A program made the translations under genes and the position numbers. 16,106 bases of DNA from an uncultured Clostridium sp. GTDB taxonomy: Bacteria; Bacillota; Clostridia; Clostridiales; Clostridiaceae. The notes beneath the pieces are model-generated. The model was given only the letters and a program-made list of their open reading frames with translations. It was not told the DNA's origin and made no database searches. Positions within the stretch are counted from its first letter, which is position 1; each line of letters opens with the position of its first letter. Of this stretch, positions 7,103 to 14,646 are shown piece after piece. Location of the stretch: assembly GCF_937920395.1 (NCBI RefSeq), contig NZ_CALEVF010000323.1, positions 1-16,106 on the forward strand, read 5' to 3'.

Positions 7103-8008
7103 ATGGATAATACTAAGATTTGTACTAAATGCAAAAGAGAATTACCTCTTGATAAATTTGCAAAATATAAACGATCTAAAAATGGCCTAGCCGCATGTTG
7201 CAAAGATTGCATGAATACATTAAGCAGGATTAGCTATGCAAAAAACGCAAAACAGTATCCAAAAGACAGAAATGTCATTTCTAATACCAAAATTTGTACT
7301 AAATGCAAAAAAGAATTACCTCTTGATAAATTTGGAAAACAGAGACAACATAAAGATGGATTAGCCTCATGGTGCAAAGCCTGCAAAAACCCATTAAATA
7401 AAATAAAATCAAAAGAATATCGAGAAAAAAAGAAGGCAAACGAACCTCCAGAAAACAAAAAAGCCATTTCTAATACTAAAGTTTGTACTAAATGCAAAAA
7501 AGAGTTATCTCTTGATAAATTTAATAAAAAAAAAGAAAATAAAAATGGATTAACAGCAATTTGCAAAGATTGTTCAAGGGCGAAAAGACGTAAATATGAT
7601 ACTACACATAAAAAAGAAATATTACAGTATCGTGAACGTCGGCATAAATGGAAATCTGAAAATAAAGACAAAGTAAATGTGACGACCCATAAACGTAGAG
7701 CAAAGCTACGTTTATTAACATCTGATCTTACTGTTCTACAATGGCTACAAATAAAAATAGATTTTAATAATTGTTGTTGCTACTGTGGAAGGGAGATACC
7801 TCTTGCACTTGAAATGGACCACTTTATATCACTTAATGCTGGTGGAGGATTTACCAAAACTAATATAGTCCCCGCTTGTAGGAGTTGTAATTCTAGCAAA
7901 GGTCCAAAAGACTTTGCAAAATGGTATTCAGATTACAAGTTTTACTCAATAAAACGTGAGTTATTTATACTAAAATACCTTTCCGGGACAATAAGCAAAA
8001 ACATCTAA
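7103..8008 (+). CDS. HNH endonuclease with three tandem zinc-binding modules
   Basis: This is a 301-residue predicted DNA endonuclease. The N-terminal part carries three copies of a cysteine module of form CTKCK-ELPLDKF-K-GL-CK-C: C7/C10/C33/C36, C65/C68/C91/C94 and C128/C131/C154/C157. They are about 60 residues apart, and the repetition is also visible in the DNA (aatttgtactaaatgc). A basic linker (160-205) follows, then a C-terminal HNH nuclease: C225/C228, Asp239-His240 in EMDHFISLNAGG, Asn254 in TKTNIVPACRSCN, and C259/C262. AAAGGAG lies five bases before the ATG. It could be a free-standing homing endonuclease or a defence or invasion nuclease; the target is unknown. It sits directly beyond the IS30 element, and no intron or intein is visible. 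Confidence 0.85.
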   Translation: MDNTKICTKCKRELPLDKFAKYKRSKNGLAACCKDCMNTLSRISYAKNAKQYPKDRNVISNTKICTKCKKELPLDKFGKQRQHKDGLASWCKACKNPLNKIKSKEYREKKKANEPPENKKAISNTKVCTKCKKELSLDKFNKKKENKNGLTAICKDCSRAKRRKYDTTHKKEILQYRERRHKWKSENKDKVNVTTHKRRAKLRLLTSDLTVLQWLQIKIDFNNCCCYCGREIPLALEMDHFISLNAGGGFTKTNIVPACRSCNSSKGPKDFAKWYSDYKFYSIKRELFILKYLSGTISKNI

Positions 8009-8021
8009 TTTCAAACAAGAT

Positions 8022-8055
8022 TTTACTATTAATTTAGATTTTAAATAATAGTAAA
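8022..8055 (+). terminator. weak stem-loop after the HNH gene
   Basis: tttactatt (8022-8030) pairs with aatagtaaa (8047-8055), followed by ttt. It begins 14 bases past the stop and may end HNH transcription, but the stem is all A/T apart from one pair. Confidence 0.4.
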
Positions 8056-8245
8056 TTTCCATCCCAAGAATGTCATTATAGGTTTATATAGACCATGTAG
8101 GAGTGTTCTTATGATTCGACAATGATAACCACCTTTAAATAAAAATAAGCCTCATATAAGCCCTAGATTAATTTTAAAGATATATATTTATGTATTGGCA
8201 ATCTATTAATTTTAATTATTTGGAGTAGAACAATGCTTTTGTACA

Positions 8246-8295
8246 TAAATAATAGTAAGGACCGCTTAAAATTGTACCGCCCTTACTATTATTTA
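8246..8295. repeat. 15-bp perfect inverted repeat
   Basis: taaataatagtaagg (8246-8260) and ccttactattattta (8281-8295) are exact complements around 20 bases that themselves hold a direct repeat of accgc. It lies mid-way between the HNH gene and the rep gene. It could be a bidirectional terminator or a binding site. Confidence 0.6.
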
Positions 8296-8519
8296 AGCAA
8301 TACTATTTACGCATAAACTGTTAGATTTACCTTAATTAAAACAGGCATACGTATATAATTTCTTTTGTATTACTTCTGTAATTTATTACTTTTATATTGC
8401 TTTTATAATAAAATTGTTCTCTCTCTCATTTTCGCATTTATAGTCATTGTAATATCTACCATTACTTTTCATAAAACGAATCTTAATATTTATCAATAAC
8501 ATCTTTTGATAAATAAAAT

Positions 8520-8549
8520 AAGGATAACCAACGATATTAGTTACCCCTT
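8520..8549 (-). terminator. possible terminator downstream of rep
   Basis: On the minus strand aaggggtaac pairs with gttatcctt with one bulge, and a T-rich tract (attttattt) follows. It is about 165 bases past the rep stop. Apart from this and the hairpins at 8022-8055 and 8246-8295, the interval 8009-8713 shows no gene. Confidence 0.45.
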
Positions 8550-8713
8550 AATAGACTCTCTATTCGCTTTTTAATTATTATAGGTGTATTATATGTTTTT
8601 TATATAATAATGCATTAAATTAGCTCTAACAAGTTTTAAACTACATATTTATGCTACTCTATACTTTAATATGTTTATATCAGCTTCACATAATTCAAAT
8701 ATACCTAATTAAT

Positions 8714-9787
8714 TCACTCAATGCTTTTATTGTCCCATCCAAGAAGTTTCTTTTCAAGATTATCAAAATCATATGCTCGCTGTTCATAATCATTAAACCC
8801 GCCAACTTTAATTTTACCTTTAGGAATTTGATAGTCCCTCGTTATGGCATCAATTATCCAACCTACTATAGTAGTTATACCTGATGTTACTTTAGCAATC
8901 TCATATTTTTCTTTTATAGTATTCACGTCTCCATTTGCAGCATCTAATATAGATTTGGCTTCTACCCCTTTTATGTTCTCTTCAAATATACTTTTAACCT
9001 CGCTTATAAGCTCTATAGAGTACTTTTCTACTTTGTTGGTAGATTTACTCTCACTAGTAGAACACACTTCGTCTATAACCTTTGAACTTGATCTGTTTGT
9101 CTTTATGTAAAATTTTAAACTTGTAACTTTTCTCACAGTTTTAATTTCTTCAAATTCAAAACATATATCGGTCTTCTCTTTCAACTCTTTCTGTGCTTGG
9201 AATATAATCTTTCGCTTAAAATCGTTATACCTTATGTATTCAGTCGCAGTTAGCTCAAATAACTTTCTTATGTCTTCTATTTTCATTTCCCTACTACCTA
9301 TTTTTTGATATTGCTTTAATAATTCATAAAATCTAAGAGAATAAATACTACGTAATTTTAAAGTATTTGATAATTCATAAATAGTAAAAGGATTTTCTTT
9401 GTTAAGACATATATACATAGATTTTAAAACAGGATGAAATTGAACACTTAATATTCCTGACCCTTCATCGTTTTCTGCTAAAGCTAGGAAAGGAACATAA
9501 GTTGTTCTTTTTCCCTCTTTGAATGTTAATACATTCCCCATAAGTTCTTTAATTTGTCTTGGTATTTCTGAATAATTAGATTTATTTTTAGTATTAAATA
9601 ATTCCATAATATCTGCCACTTTAAACTCATATGATTTTAAATCTGCATCATCTTTTTTTATCCTAGAGGCCATAAGTCTTAAAAATTTTTGTTGGCCTAT
9701 TCTTAATCGATAGCTTGCTTCAATCAATTTATTTGATTGAACTACTAATGCGCTCTTCATGTTTTCCAGATTTTCCACCTTTCCCAT
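8714..9787 (-). CDS. Rep_3 (RepB)-type plasmid replication initiator
   Basis: This is a 357-residue initiator that would bind the nearby iterons and open the origin. The N-terminal two thirds carry family hallmarks: VVQSNKLIEASYRLRIGQQKFL at the start (residues about 14-35), FHPVLKSMYICL, then LRSIYSLRFYELLKQYQK, which matches the conserved SxRLYELL-like helix of the winged-helix pair. The C-terminal 120 residues are an extension without a recognised domain. I chose ATG 9787 because AAGAGGTGAG precedes it closely. An in-frame TTG seven codons upstream has no ribosome binding site. A promoter (9810-9838) and iterons (9869 onward) lie directly upstream, so the protein probably represses its own synthesis, as is usual in iteron plasmids. 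Confidence 0.9.
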   Translation of the reverse strand: MGKVENLENMKSALVVQSNKLIEASYRLRIGQQKFLRLMASRIKKDDADLKSYEFKVADIMELFNTKNKSNYSEIPRQIKELMGNVLTFKEGKRTTYVPFLALAENDEGSGILSVQFHPVLKSMYICLNKENPFTIYELSNTLKLRSIYSLRFYELLKQYQKIGSREMKIEDIRKLFELTATEYIRYNDFKRKIIFQAQKELKEKTDICFEFEEIKTVRKVTSLKFYIKTNRSSSKVIDEVCSTSESKSTNKVEKYSIELISEVKSIFEENIKGVEAKSILDAANGDVNTIKEKYEIAKVTSGITTIVGWIIDAITRDYQIPKGKIKVGGFNDYEQRAYDFDNLEKKLLGWDNKSIE

Positions 9788-9809
9788 AATCTCACCTCTT
9801 ATTAACAAT

Positions 9810-9838
9810 AATATATACCATATACGACTACTTGTAAA
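9810..9838 (-). promoter_or_regulatory. rep promoter
   Basis: On the minus strand TTTACA (9833-9838) and TATATT (9810-9815) are separated by 17 bp, close to the sigma-A consensus. They sit between the iterons and the rep ribosome binding site. Confidence 0.65.
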
Positions 9839-9868
9839 TAGACGTACGACAATTATATTTTAGTCTCA

Positions 9869-9980
9869 TTCGGTATGATTAGGTCGTCTTTCGGTATGAT
9901 TAAGTCGTTTTTAAAACCTATTTTCGGTATGATTAAGTCGTTTTTCGGTATGATTAAGTCGTTTTTAGTATGCTCAACCA
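9869..9980. repeat. iterons of the replication origin
   Basis: Four direct repeats of ttcggtatgattaagtcgtt start (at the c) at 9871, 9892, 9925 and 9946. The spacings are 21, 33 and 21 bp. The first copy differs slightly (aggtcgtc). A degenerate fifth copy (agtatgctcaacc) begins in phase at 9967. Position next to a Rep_3 gene makes this the likely origin of theta replication. The AT-rich stretch up to 10170 would suit the melting region. Confidence 0.9.
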
Positions 9981-10052
9981 TAGTCATATCAACGTCTTAA
10001 AAGGTACGTAAATCCTTTAAATCTTTTGTTGTTTATTTAAATCTTTTAAAAC

Positions 10053-10068
10053 AACAACTATAGTTGTT
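10053..10068. repeat. 16-bp perfect palindrome beside the origin
   Basis: aacaacta and tagttgtt form a gapless palindrome. The adjoining word tttaaaacaacaact (10045-10059) recurs at 298-312 in the left arm, where it is also followed by an inverted partner (ggttgt). It is a possible binding site shared by origin and end. Confidence 0.5.
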
Positions 10069-10217
10069 CTATTTTAATTAAATATATTTTTAGATGATAG
10101 AAATATAAAATATTATTAATTACTGTCCTATAAAATATATAAAAATAAAATATTATTATATTTTATTTGATTAATAACTATAAATATGGTTAGAATAGTT
10201 AGATATTCTGACATTAT

Positions 10218-10249
10218 ATGTTGTAAAAACGATCAACATTGCATATAAT
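10218..10249 (+). promoter_or_regulatory. promoter and operator of the XRE/ImmA-Fic operon
   Basis: TTGTAA (10221-10226) and a perfect TATAAT (10244-10249) are 17 bp apart. An inverted repeat ATGTTG (10218-10223) / CAACAT (10234-10239) overlaps the -35 box and the spacer, the expected place for autorepression by the XRE protein. Confidence 0.75.
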
Positions 10250-10273
10250 AATAAATGAGGGGACGTGATATTT

Positions 10274-10603
10274 ATGTTAAACACGTTAAATGAAAGATTA
10301 AAACAAGCAAGAAAAAATTTAGGATTATCACAAGAATACGTTGCTGAAGTAATGAATATGAATAGAACAACAATTACTTCAATAGAAGCAGGTAATAGAA
10401 AAGTTACGGCTATTGAACTTAAATCCTTTTCTGAGTTGTATGGAGTTACAATAAATGACTTAATATATAATGAAGAAAACAAAAATGAAACAAAAATGTT
10501 TGCAAGAGCATTTTCAAGTTTATCTGATATAGATAAAGACGAAATAATGAATTTAATTGAATTTAAAAAGAAAATCAAGGCAAGGTATAAGGTGAATGCT
10601 TAA
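10274..10603 (+). CDS. XRE-family transcriptional repressor
   Basis: This is a 109-residue protein with an N-terminal lambda-repressor-like helix-turn-helix: RLKQARKNLGLSQEYVAEVM, then NRTTITSIEAGNRKV (residues about 7-48). A short helical tail follows. I start it at ATG 10274 rather than GTG 10265 because GAGGGGA (10257-10263) is about ten bases from the ATG but only one from the GTG. Its stop overlaps the start of the next gene by eight bases, so the two are translated together. XRE genes paired with ImmA-type metallopeptidases are a recurring module in which the peptidase cleaves the repressor. An operator-like repeat over its promoter supports autoregulation. Confidence 0.9.
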   Translation: MLNTLNERLKQARKNLGLSQEYVAEVMNMNRTTITSIEAGNRKVTAIELKSFSELYGVTINDLIYNEENKNETKMFARAFSSLSDIDKDEIMNLIEFKKKIKARYKVNA

Positions 10604-11963
10604 TGAAATTGATCTAAGTGATTTTTTTTACAATCCTGAAGTTCTTGCAAAAAAAGTATTAGAAGTTTATTTTTCACACAAAAAACCTTCTTACCCAATA
10701 GATCCTTTTGATATTTTGAATTATTTCAAAGTGCCATATCAATTTAGGAATTTTGAGGGTTTAGAAGGTATTTATATTTTACCTGAAAATGAGCAGGACA
10801 TTCCTATTATAGGTATTAACAATAAAAGACCAATATCAAGGCAAAGATTTACTGCAGCACATGAACTGTGTCATCATATAAAGGATAAAAACAGCAATTC
10901 ATTTTGTCCTATTGGAAAAAATAACAATCCTGTTGAAAAATATGCAGATAAATTTGCTAGCAAATTGTTAATGCCACAAGCAGAATTAGCTTTTCAAGTA
11001 AAAAAATTAGAAGAAAATAATTATATTGATTTTACAAATATTATATATATTTCTGATTATTTTGGTGTAAGTTTTGAATCTTGTGTTTTTAATATTGCAT
11101 ACACACTTAAAAAAATAGAGGGTGATACTGATCCCAAAACTATTAAAAAAAGAATTCGTAAATTTAAACCTGATACAAAAAGAATAGAATTAGGAATAAA
11201 AAAATATAATCCAGTATTACTCAAAAACATAATTAATTCATATGAATATTTTTTTGAAAATGAGAGCAAGGTGGTTTGGTATAACTTTAAGAGGGATTTT
11301 GTTTATAATGAAAATAAGCTTGAAGGTATAAATATTGAATCAGAGGCTGTTTCAGAAATTTTAACTGATTTAAGAATACATAAACAAGATAGTAAATATT
11401 GCAAATCACAATATAAAGATATAATTGAAGTTGTTGGACATGCTTCGATGTATGATTATTTAATGACAACAAAAGATAAGTTAAATATATTTAAAACATT
11501 AGATTTAAATGCTATGCTATTTCAATATGCGCCATATCCAGAAGGTGCAGGAAAAATAAGAAATTCAAATAACATTGTTACTCAAGCGCAGTTTGAAACT
11601 TGTGATTATTGTAATATACCGAATGAGTTATTAAAATTAAACAAAGATATAGAAGAACTTTTAATTAAAAAAGATAATATATCTATTTCACAATATGTTG
11701 ATGAAGTAGTAAAAATTCATCATAAAATTACAGTGATACATCCATTTAGCGATGGTAACGGTAGAATTTCTAGGTTAATGCTAAATTGGTTTTTTAAACT
11801 TAATGGGTTACCACCAGTATATTTAAAATATAAAGACAAAGATAAATATTATCATGCTTTAAATAAAGCTGATCTAAATGGAGACTATTCATATTTAAGT
11901 GAAGTTTTCTATAAGGAGATAATTATATCTATAATTCAGTTGAATACAAAGTTCAAATTATAA
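10596..11963 (+). CDS. ImmA/IrrE metallopeptidase - Fic fusion protein
   Basis: This is a 455-residue two-domain protein. The N-terminal half is an ImmA/IrrE (COG2856-like) zinc peptidase: HELCH at 89-93 supplies the HExxH motif, and Glu114 in EKYADKFASKLLMP is the likely third ligand. The C-terminal half is a Fic domain with the full catalytic loop HPFSDGNGR at 382-390 and Arg393, so it should transfer AMP or a similar nucleotide group to a target hydroxyl. The usual inhibitory motif (S/T)xxxE(G/N) appears as ENKLEG at 239-244, with Glu where Ser/Thr is normal. Its start overlaps the XRE gene. I infer a stress- or phage-responsive toxin in which the peptidase half controls the repressor. The target of the Fic half is unknown. 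Confidence 0.88.
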   Translation: MLNEIDLSDFFYNPEVLAKKVLEVYFSHKKPSYPIDPFDILNYFKVPYQFRNFEGLEGIYILPENEQDIPIIGINNKRPISRQRFTAAHELCHHIKDKNSNSFCPIGKNNNPVEKYADKFASKLLMPQAELAFQVKKLEENNYIDFTNIIYISDYFGVSFESCVFNIAYTLKKIEGDTDPKTIKKRIRKFKPDTKRIELGIKKYNPVLLKNIINSYEYFFENESKVVWYNFKRDFVYNENKLEGINIESEAVSEILTDLRIHKQDSKYCKSQYKDIIEVVGHASMYDYLMTTKDKLNIFKTLDLNAMLFQYAPYPEGAGKIRNSNNIVTQAQFETCDYCNIPNELLKLNKDIEELLIKKDNISISQYVDEVVKIHHKITVIHPFSDGNGRISRLMLNWFFKLNGLPPVYLKYKDKDKYYHALNKADLNGDYSYLSEVFYKEIIISIIQLNTKFKL

Positions 11964-11968
11964 TATTT

Positions 11969-12009
11969 AAACAAAAATCATTGATCATAATAGTCAATGA
12001 TTTTTGTTT
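11969..12009. terminator. bidirectional terminator
   Basis: Arms 11969-11984 and 11994-12009 are perfect 16-bp complements with A-rich 5' and T-rich 3' sides around a 9-base loop. It lies six bases past the Fic stop and between convergent genes, so it can serve both transcripts. Confidence 0.85.
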
Positions 12010-12070
12010 TTGAGTCAAAATTTAGAAAATAACCAAGTTACACCCATATGAACAAGTACATTACACATAA

Positions 12071-12412
12071 TTATTTCACCTTTTCTATTTCTTTGAAGAA
12101 TAATCTTAAAGCCTCATTAACTACGAAACTTTTATCAAGGTTATTTCTATCACAAAGTTTATCTATTTTCTTTAACAATTCTTTCTCGACATAATAGGTC
12201 TTTCTTGAATGTATATCAGTATATTTGTCCTTCTTTTTAATGATGTTTGAAATATCACTAACAACATCACTAGTTGTACTGATAGTAATGTCACTATTTA
12301 TATCACCATTTATATCACTAATGATGTCACTATGCTTATTTGTATCAATAGAAATAGGCTTTTTATTAATACTATCTAATATACCAAATTTCATATTTTT
12401 TGAGTTACCCAT
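12071..12412 (-). CDS. ribbon-helix-helix partition partner (ParB-like/omega-like)
   Basis: This is a 113-residue protein. Residues about 70-110 (RKTYYVEKELLKKIDKLCDRNN, then KSFVVNEALRLFFKEIEK) read as a beta strand and two helices of the ribbon-helix-helix fold, which binds DNA as a dimer. Residues 27-60 are an unusual tail of near-repeats SDII, SDIN, GDIN, SDIT, SDVV, SDIS. The gene overlaps the end of parA by 22 bases, so it is probably the last gene of the partition operon and supplies the DNA-binding adaptor for ParA. The DNA encoding the repetitive tail contains omega-type heptads (see 12253-12331). The fold call is from pattern only. Confidence 0.75.
   Translation of the reverse strand: MGNSKNMKFGILDSINKKPISIDTNKHSDIISDINGDINSDITISTTSDVVSDISNIIKKKDKYTDIHSRKTYYVEKELLKKIDKLCDRNNLDKSFVVNEALRLFFKEIEKVK
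12253..12331. repeat. 12-bp-phased heptad array inside the RHH gene; candidate centromere
   Basis: Heptads of form [TC][AG]TCAC[TC] occur at 12253, 12265, 12289, 12301, 12313 and 12325. All are on one strand and exactly in phase at 12 bp; the position at 12277 is degenerate (tactgat). Two copies are TATCACT, which fits the operator WATCACW known for the omega repressor of pSM19035. The repeats encode the SDI-rich tail. Confidence 0.65.
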
Positions 12413-13170
12413 TTTACAACCTCCTCTCCAAATGCAGTATAATCTTCAAACCCATGACACTTCTCGTAGTAATTAATAATTGGTTTTCCATTGTCTTGAC
12501 TGTACTCGATTTTACTATCTATACGAATAACAGTGTTAAATACTTTGTCTCCAAAAGAGTTTACAAGAGCTTCTTTAATGTCTTTCGAAATAGTTTTTCT
12601 TCCATTAAATTTAGTTATTAATACACCTAAAATTTCAAGGCCAGGATTCAAATTTGTTTTTATACTGGAAAAAGAACTAACTAAATTTTTAATACCTTTC
12701 ATTGAGAAATAACTTGGATCAACTGGGATGATTAAGTAATTGCTTGCTACCAGTGAATTAACACTTAATAATCCTAAACTTGGAGGGCAATCTATAATTA
12801 TATATTGGTAGAGGTCCTTTATTTGCTCTAGTATTCGCTTTAAAATAGTTTCCCTAGACATTAAACTGCTTAGTGTTATTTCTGCATTAGCAAGGTTTAT
12901 GTCACTTGGGATGATATGTAATTTAGGATAATCAGTTTCTATAATTACTTTTAATATGTTTTCTTTATCAAATTCTTGATTATTGAGCAAATCATAAACA
13001 GAAGATATTAACTCTTCATCATCAATTCCAACACCAACTGTAGAATTTGCTTGTGAGTCCATATCAATTAGCAATGTTTTCTTACCATGTTTAGCTAAAT
13101 ATGCAGCCAAATTAATAGCCGTCGTTGATTTTCCACACCCGCCCTTTTGATTAAATATTGAAATTATCAA
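12391..13170 (-). CDS. parA: ParA-family partition ATPase
   Basis: This is a 259-residue ATPase that moves plasmid copies apart by dynamic binding to the nucleoid. The deviant Walker A motif is KGGCGKSTT (residues 9-17, with the signature first Lys). LLIDMDSQANST forms the next box and YIIIDCPPSLG is Walker B. No N-terminal DNA-binding domain is present, so it is the short (type Ib-like) form, which usually pairs with a small ribbon-helix-helix partner, as here. I choose TTG 13170 because GGGGGTGG stands five bases before it and the protein then starts directly at the Walker A strand. It follows the HTH gene by 19 bases and overlaps the next gene. Confidence 0.93.
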   Translation of the reverse strand: MIISIFNQKGGCGKSTTAINLAAYLAKHGKKTLLIDMDSQANSTVGVGIDDEELISSVYDLLNNQEFDKENILKVIIETDYPKLHIIPSDINLANAEITLSSLMSRETILKRILEQIKDLYQYIIIDCPPSLGLLSVNSLVASNYLIIPVDPSYFSMKGIKNLVSSFSSIKTNLNPGLEILGVLITKFNGRKTISKDIKEALVNSFGDKVFNTVIRIDSKIEYSQDNGKPIINYYEKCHGFEDYTAFGEEVVKWVTQKI

Positions 13171-13189
13171 GTAAACCACCCCCAAAAAA

Positions 13190-13852
13190 TTATTTTTTAT
13201 ACTTATTTGTGAATTCAAAAAGTGCTAATGATATAAGATCTTGTTTCTTAATGCTTGAATAAGCCTTACATAGCTTATCAAAGGAATCATAAACTGGTGA
13301 GTATAGTTTTACACTCTTTGTAGTAATATTTTTCTGCAGGGCCTGTGGGAGTGCATTTATATCTAACTGGGGCACATCTATTACATTAATATTACTTTTA
13401 TAATTTTTGAGCATTTCCAGTATATCTTCTTTATTTTGCATCCAATCAATCATATCAGTTTTCATAATTTTAATTTCCTGTAGTTCTGTATTTGTTTTTG
13501 CAACACCTTTAGATTGTAATTTTTCACTTATTATATCAATACTTTTGTTTGGCTGTAATGGTTTTTTATTAGAATCACTTGCGGTAAAGGTTATACTTTC
13601 AGGTGTATCTTCAAAAAAAACCATTTGACCATTAACATGATTTTTTACTTTTATAATACTTTTGTCATATTCATATGTATTATTTGTTTTATTAAAGCTA
13701 TAACATTCTTTTAGAAATCTGTCTCTAATAGTCGTGCGCGCGACTCCAATAGCTTCACATATTTTAGTTAATGTATTCCCTTTTGTAAGTTCAGTATTAA
13801 TATATTCTAGTTGTGACAACACTTCTAGCCTATCAAATTCAACTCTTTCCAA
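13190..13852 (-). CDS. helix-turn-helix protein with RHH-like tail, first gene of the partition operon
   Basis: This is a 220-residue DNA-binding protein. An N-terminal helix-turn-helix (residues about 15-40, TLTKICEAIGVARTTIRDRF) is followed by a polar linker. The C-terminal segment (about 177-220, KSVKLYSPVYDSFDKLCKAY and on) looks like a ribbon-helix-helix dimerisation unit. The start is TTG 13852, preceded by GGGGTGA five bases away. Longer in-frame starts upstream have no ribosome binding site. It is 19 bases ahead of parA. It probably regulates the operon and may join the partition complex. A clean dyad (13890-13907) upstream is its likely operator. I do not recognise a named family. 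Confidence 0.75.
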   Translation of the reverse strand: MERVEFDRLEVLSQLEYINTELTKGNTLTKICEAIGVARTTIRDRFLKECYSFNKTNNTYEYDKSIIKVKNHVNGQMVFFEDTPESITFTASDSNKKPLQPNKSIDIISEKLQSKGVAKTNTELQEIKIMKTDMIDWMQNKEDILEMLKNYKSNINVIDVPQLDINALPQALQKNITTKSVKLYSPVYDSFDKLCKAYSSIKKQDLISLALFEFTNKYKK

Positions 13853-13889
13853 TATAATCACCCCACAATATTTTAATTTCACTTTTATA

Positions 13890-13907
13890 TTACAAATACT
13901 TTTGTAA
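13890..13907 (-). promoter_or_regulatory. operator-like dyad upstream of the partition operon
   Basis: ttacaaa and tttgtaa flank a 4-base centre (tact on the plus strand), 38 bases before the first gene's TTG. The word aatacttttgt in it recurs twice inside the gene (near 13539 and 13656). I could not fix -35 and -10 boxes with confidence. Confidence 0.55.
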
Positions 13908-13974
13908 CACTTTGATAATATTCTATAAAAATTTAATAATACCTTTTTATTTTTAGATGATACCAAGTAAACAA

Positions 13975-14004
13975 AAGGTCAGAGTAGTATAACACTCTGG
14001 CCTT
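13975..14004 (-). terminator. terminator of the right-arm recombinase gene
   Basis: aaggtcagagt (13975-13985) pairs with actctggcctt (13994-14004) with one G-U pair. On the minus strand the stem ends in tttt. It begins one base beyond the recombinase stop and insulates the partition operon. Confidence 0.8.
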
Positions 14005-14005
14005 A

Positions 14006-14572
14006 CTAGAATTGAACTAAACTATAAAGCAGATCTTTTGCTTCCTGATCTATTCCTATATATCTTAGAGTTATTTTCTGGCTGCTGTGATTAAAAGTGT
14101 CCATTATTAATCCTATGTTATATCTACTTGCCTTATAGGTCCAGTAACCCCATGCTTTCCTTAAACTATGTGTACCAAAATTTTCAATTCCAACAGAAGT
14201 AGCTGCAGTTTTTAATACCCTATACGCTTGGGTGACTGTTATGTGATCATCTAGCCCTTTTCTACTTTTAAATATATAATTATCAGATTTAAGTTTATTT
14301 TGATTTATATATGCTTTAAGGGCTACCTTAAGGCTATCATTTAATTTTATTTTTTTCTCTTTATTTGTCTTCTGCTCACGAAGTACAAAATAGTCTTTAA
14401 AATTTCCTTTCTCGTTTAAAATATCAGAAACCCTTATTCCAACAACATCGCTTATTCGTAATCCGGAATTTAATTGAAATTTTCCTAAAAGCCAATCCCT
14501 TTCATTTTTTCCTTTAAGGTATATAAGCAAATCAGAAATTTTCTTTTTATCTTTTATAGGTTCTACAACCAT
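14006..14572 (-). CDS. catalytic-domain-only tyrosine recombinase
   Basis: This is a 188-residue recombinase with all catalytic residues: Arg39 in SGLRISDV, Lys68 in EQKTNKEK, His135 and Arg138 in HSLRKAWGYW, His162 in FNHSS and Tyr171 in LRYIGI. It lacks the N-terminal core-binding domain of Xer-type enzymes. Such short forms occur on Firmicute plasmids and phages. AAAGGTG lies five bases before ATG 14572. A promoter with an inverted repeat over it suggests self-control. Likely jobs are multimer resolution or DNA inversion; telomere processing is a remote alternative. Its small size is complete, not truncated, since it has its own start, ribosome binding site and terminator. Confidence 0.87.
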   Translation of the reverse strand: MVVEPIKDKKKISDLLIYLKGKNERDWLLGKFQLNSGLRISDVVGIRVSDILNEKGNFKDYFVLREQKTNKEKKIKLNDSLKVALKAYINQNKLKSDNYIFKSRKGLDDHITVTQAYRVLKTAATSVGIENFGTHSLRKAWGYWTYKASRYNIGLIMDTFNHSSQKITLRYIGIDQEAKDLLYSLVQF

Positions 14573-14590
14573 ATTTTCACCTTTCCTTAC

Positions 14591-14634
14591 AATGTATCGT
14601 ATTTATATTATATCATATAAAACGATACATTCAA
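14591..14634 (-). promoter_or_regulatory. promoter and operator of the right-arm recombinase
   Basis: On the minus strand TTGAAT (14629-14634) and TATAAT (14607-14612) are 16 bp apart. The inverted repeat aatgtatcgt (14591-14600) / acgatacatt (14622-14631) brackets the -10 region and touches the -35. A bound dimer would block transcription. Confidence 0.7.
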
Positions 14635-14646
14635 AGCAATGGTTGC

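Noticed and set aside
8651..8884. 77-residue plus-strand open frame
   Set aside because: It overlaps the 3' end of the rep gene in antisense and shows hydrophobic AT-driven composition and no ribosome binding site.
9869..9980. CRISPR array
   Set aside because: The repeats are about 21 bp with almost no spacers and sit next to a Rep_3 gene, so they are iterons.
10171..10578. 135-residue minus-strand open frame
   Set aside because: It is antisense to the XRE gene and its promoter, which have firm support.
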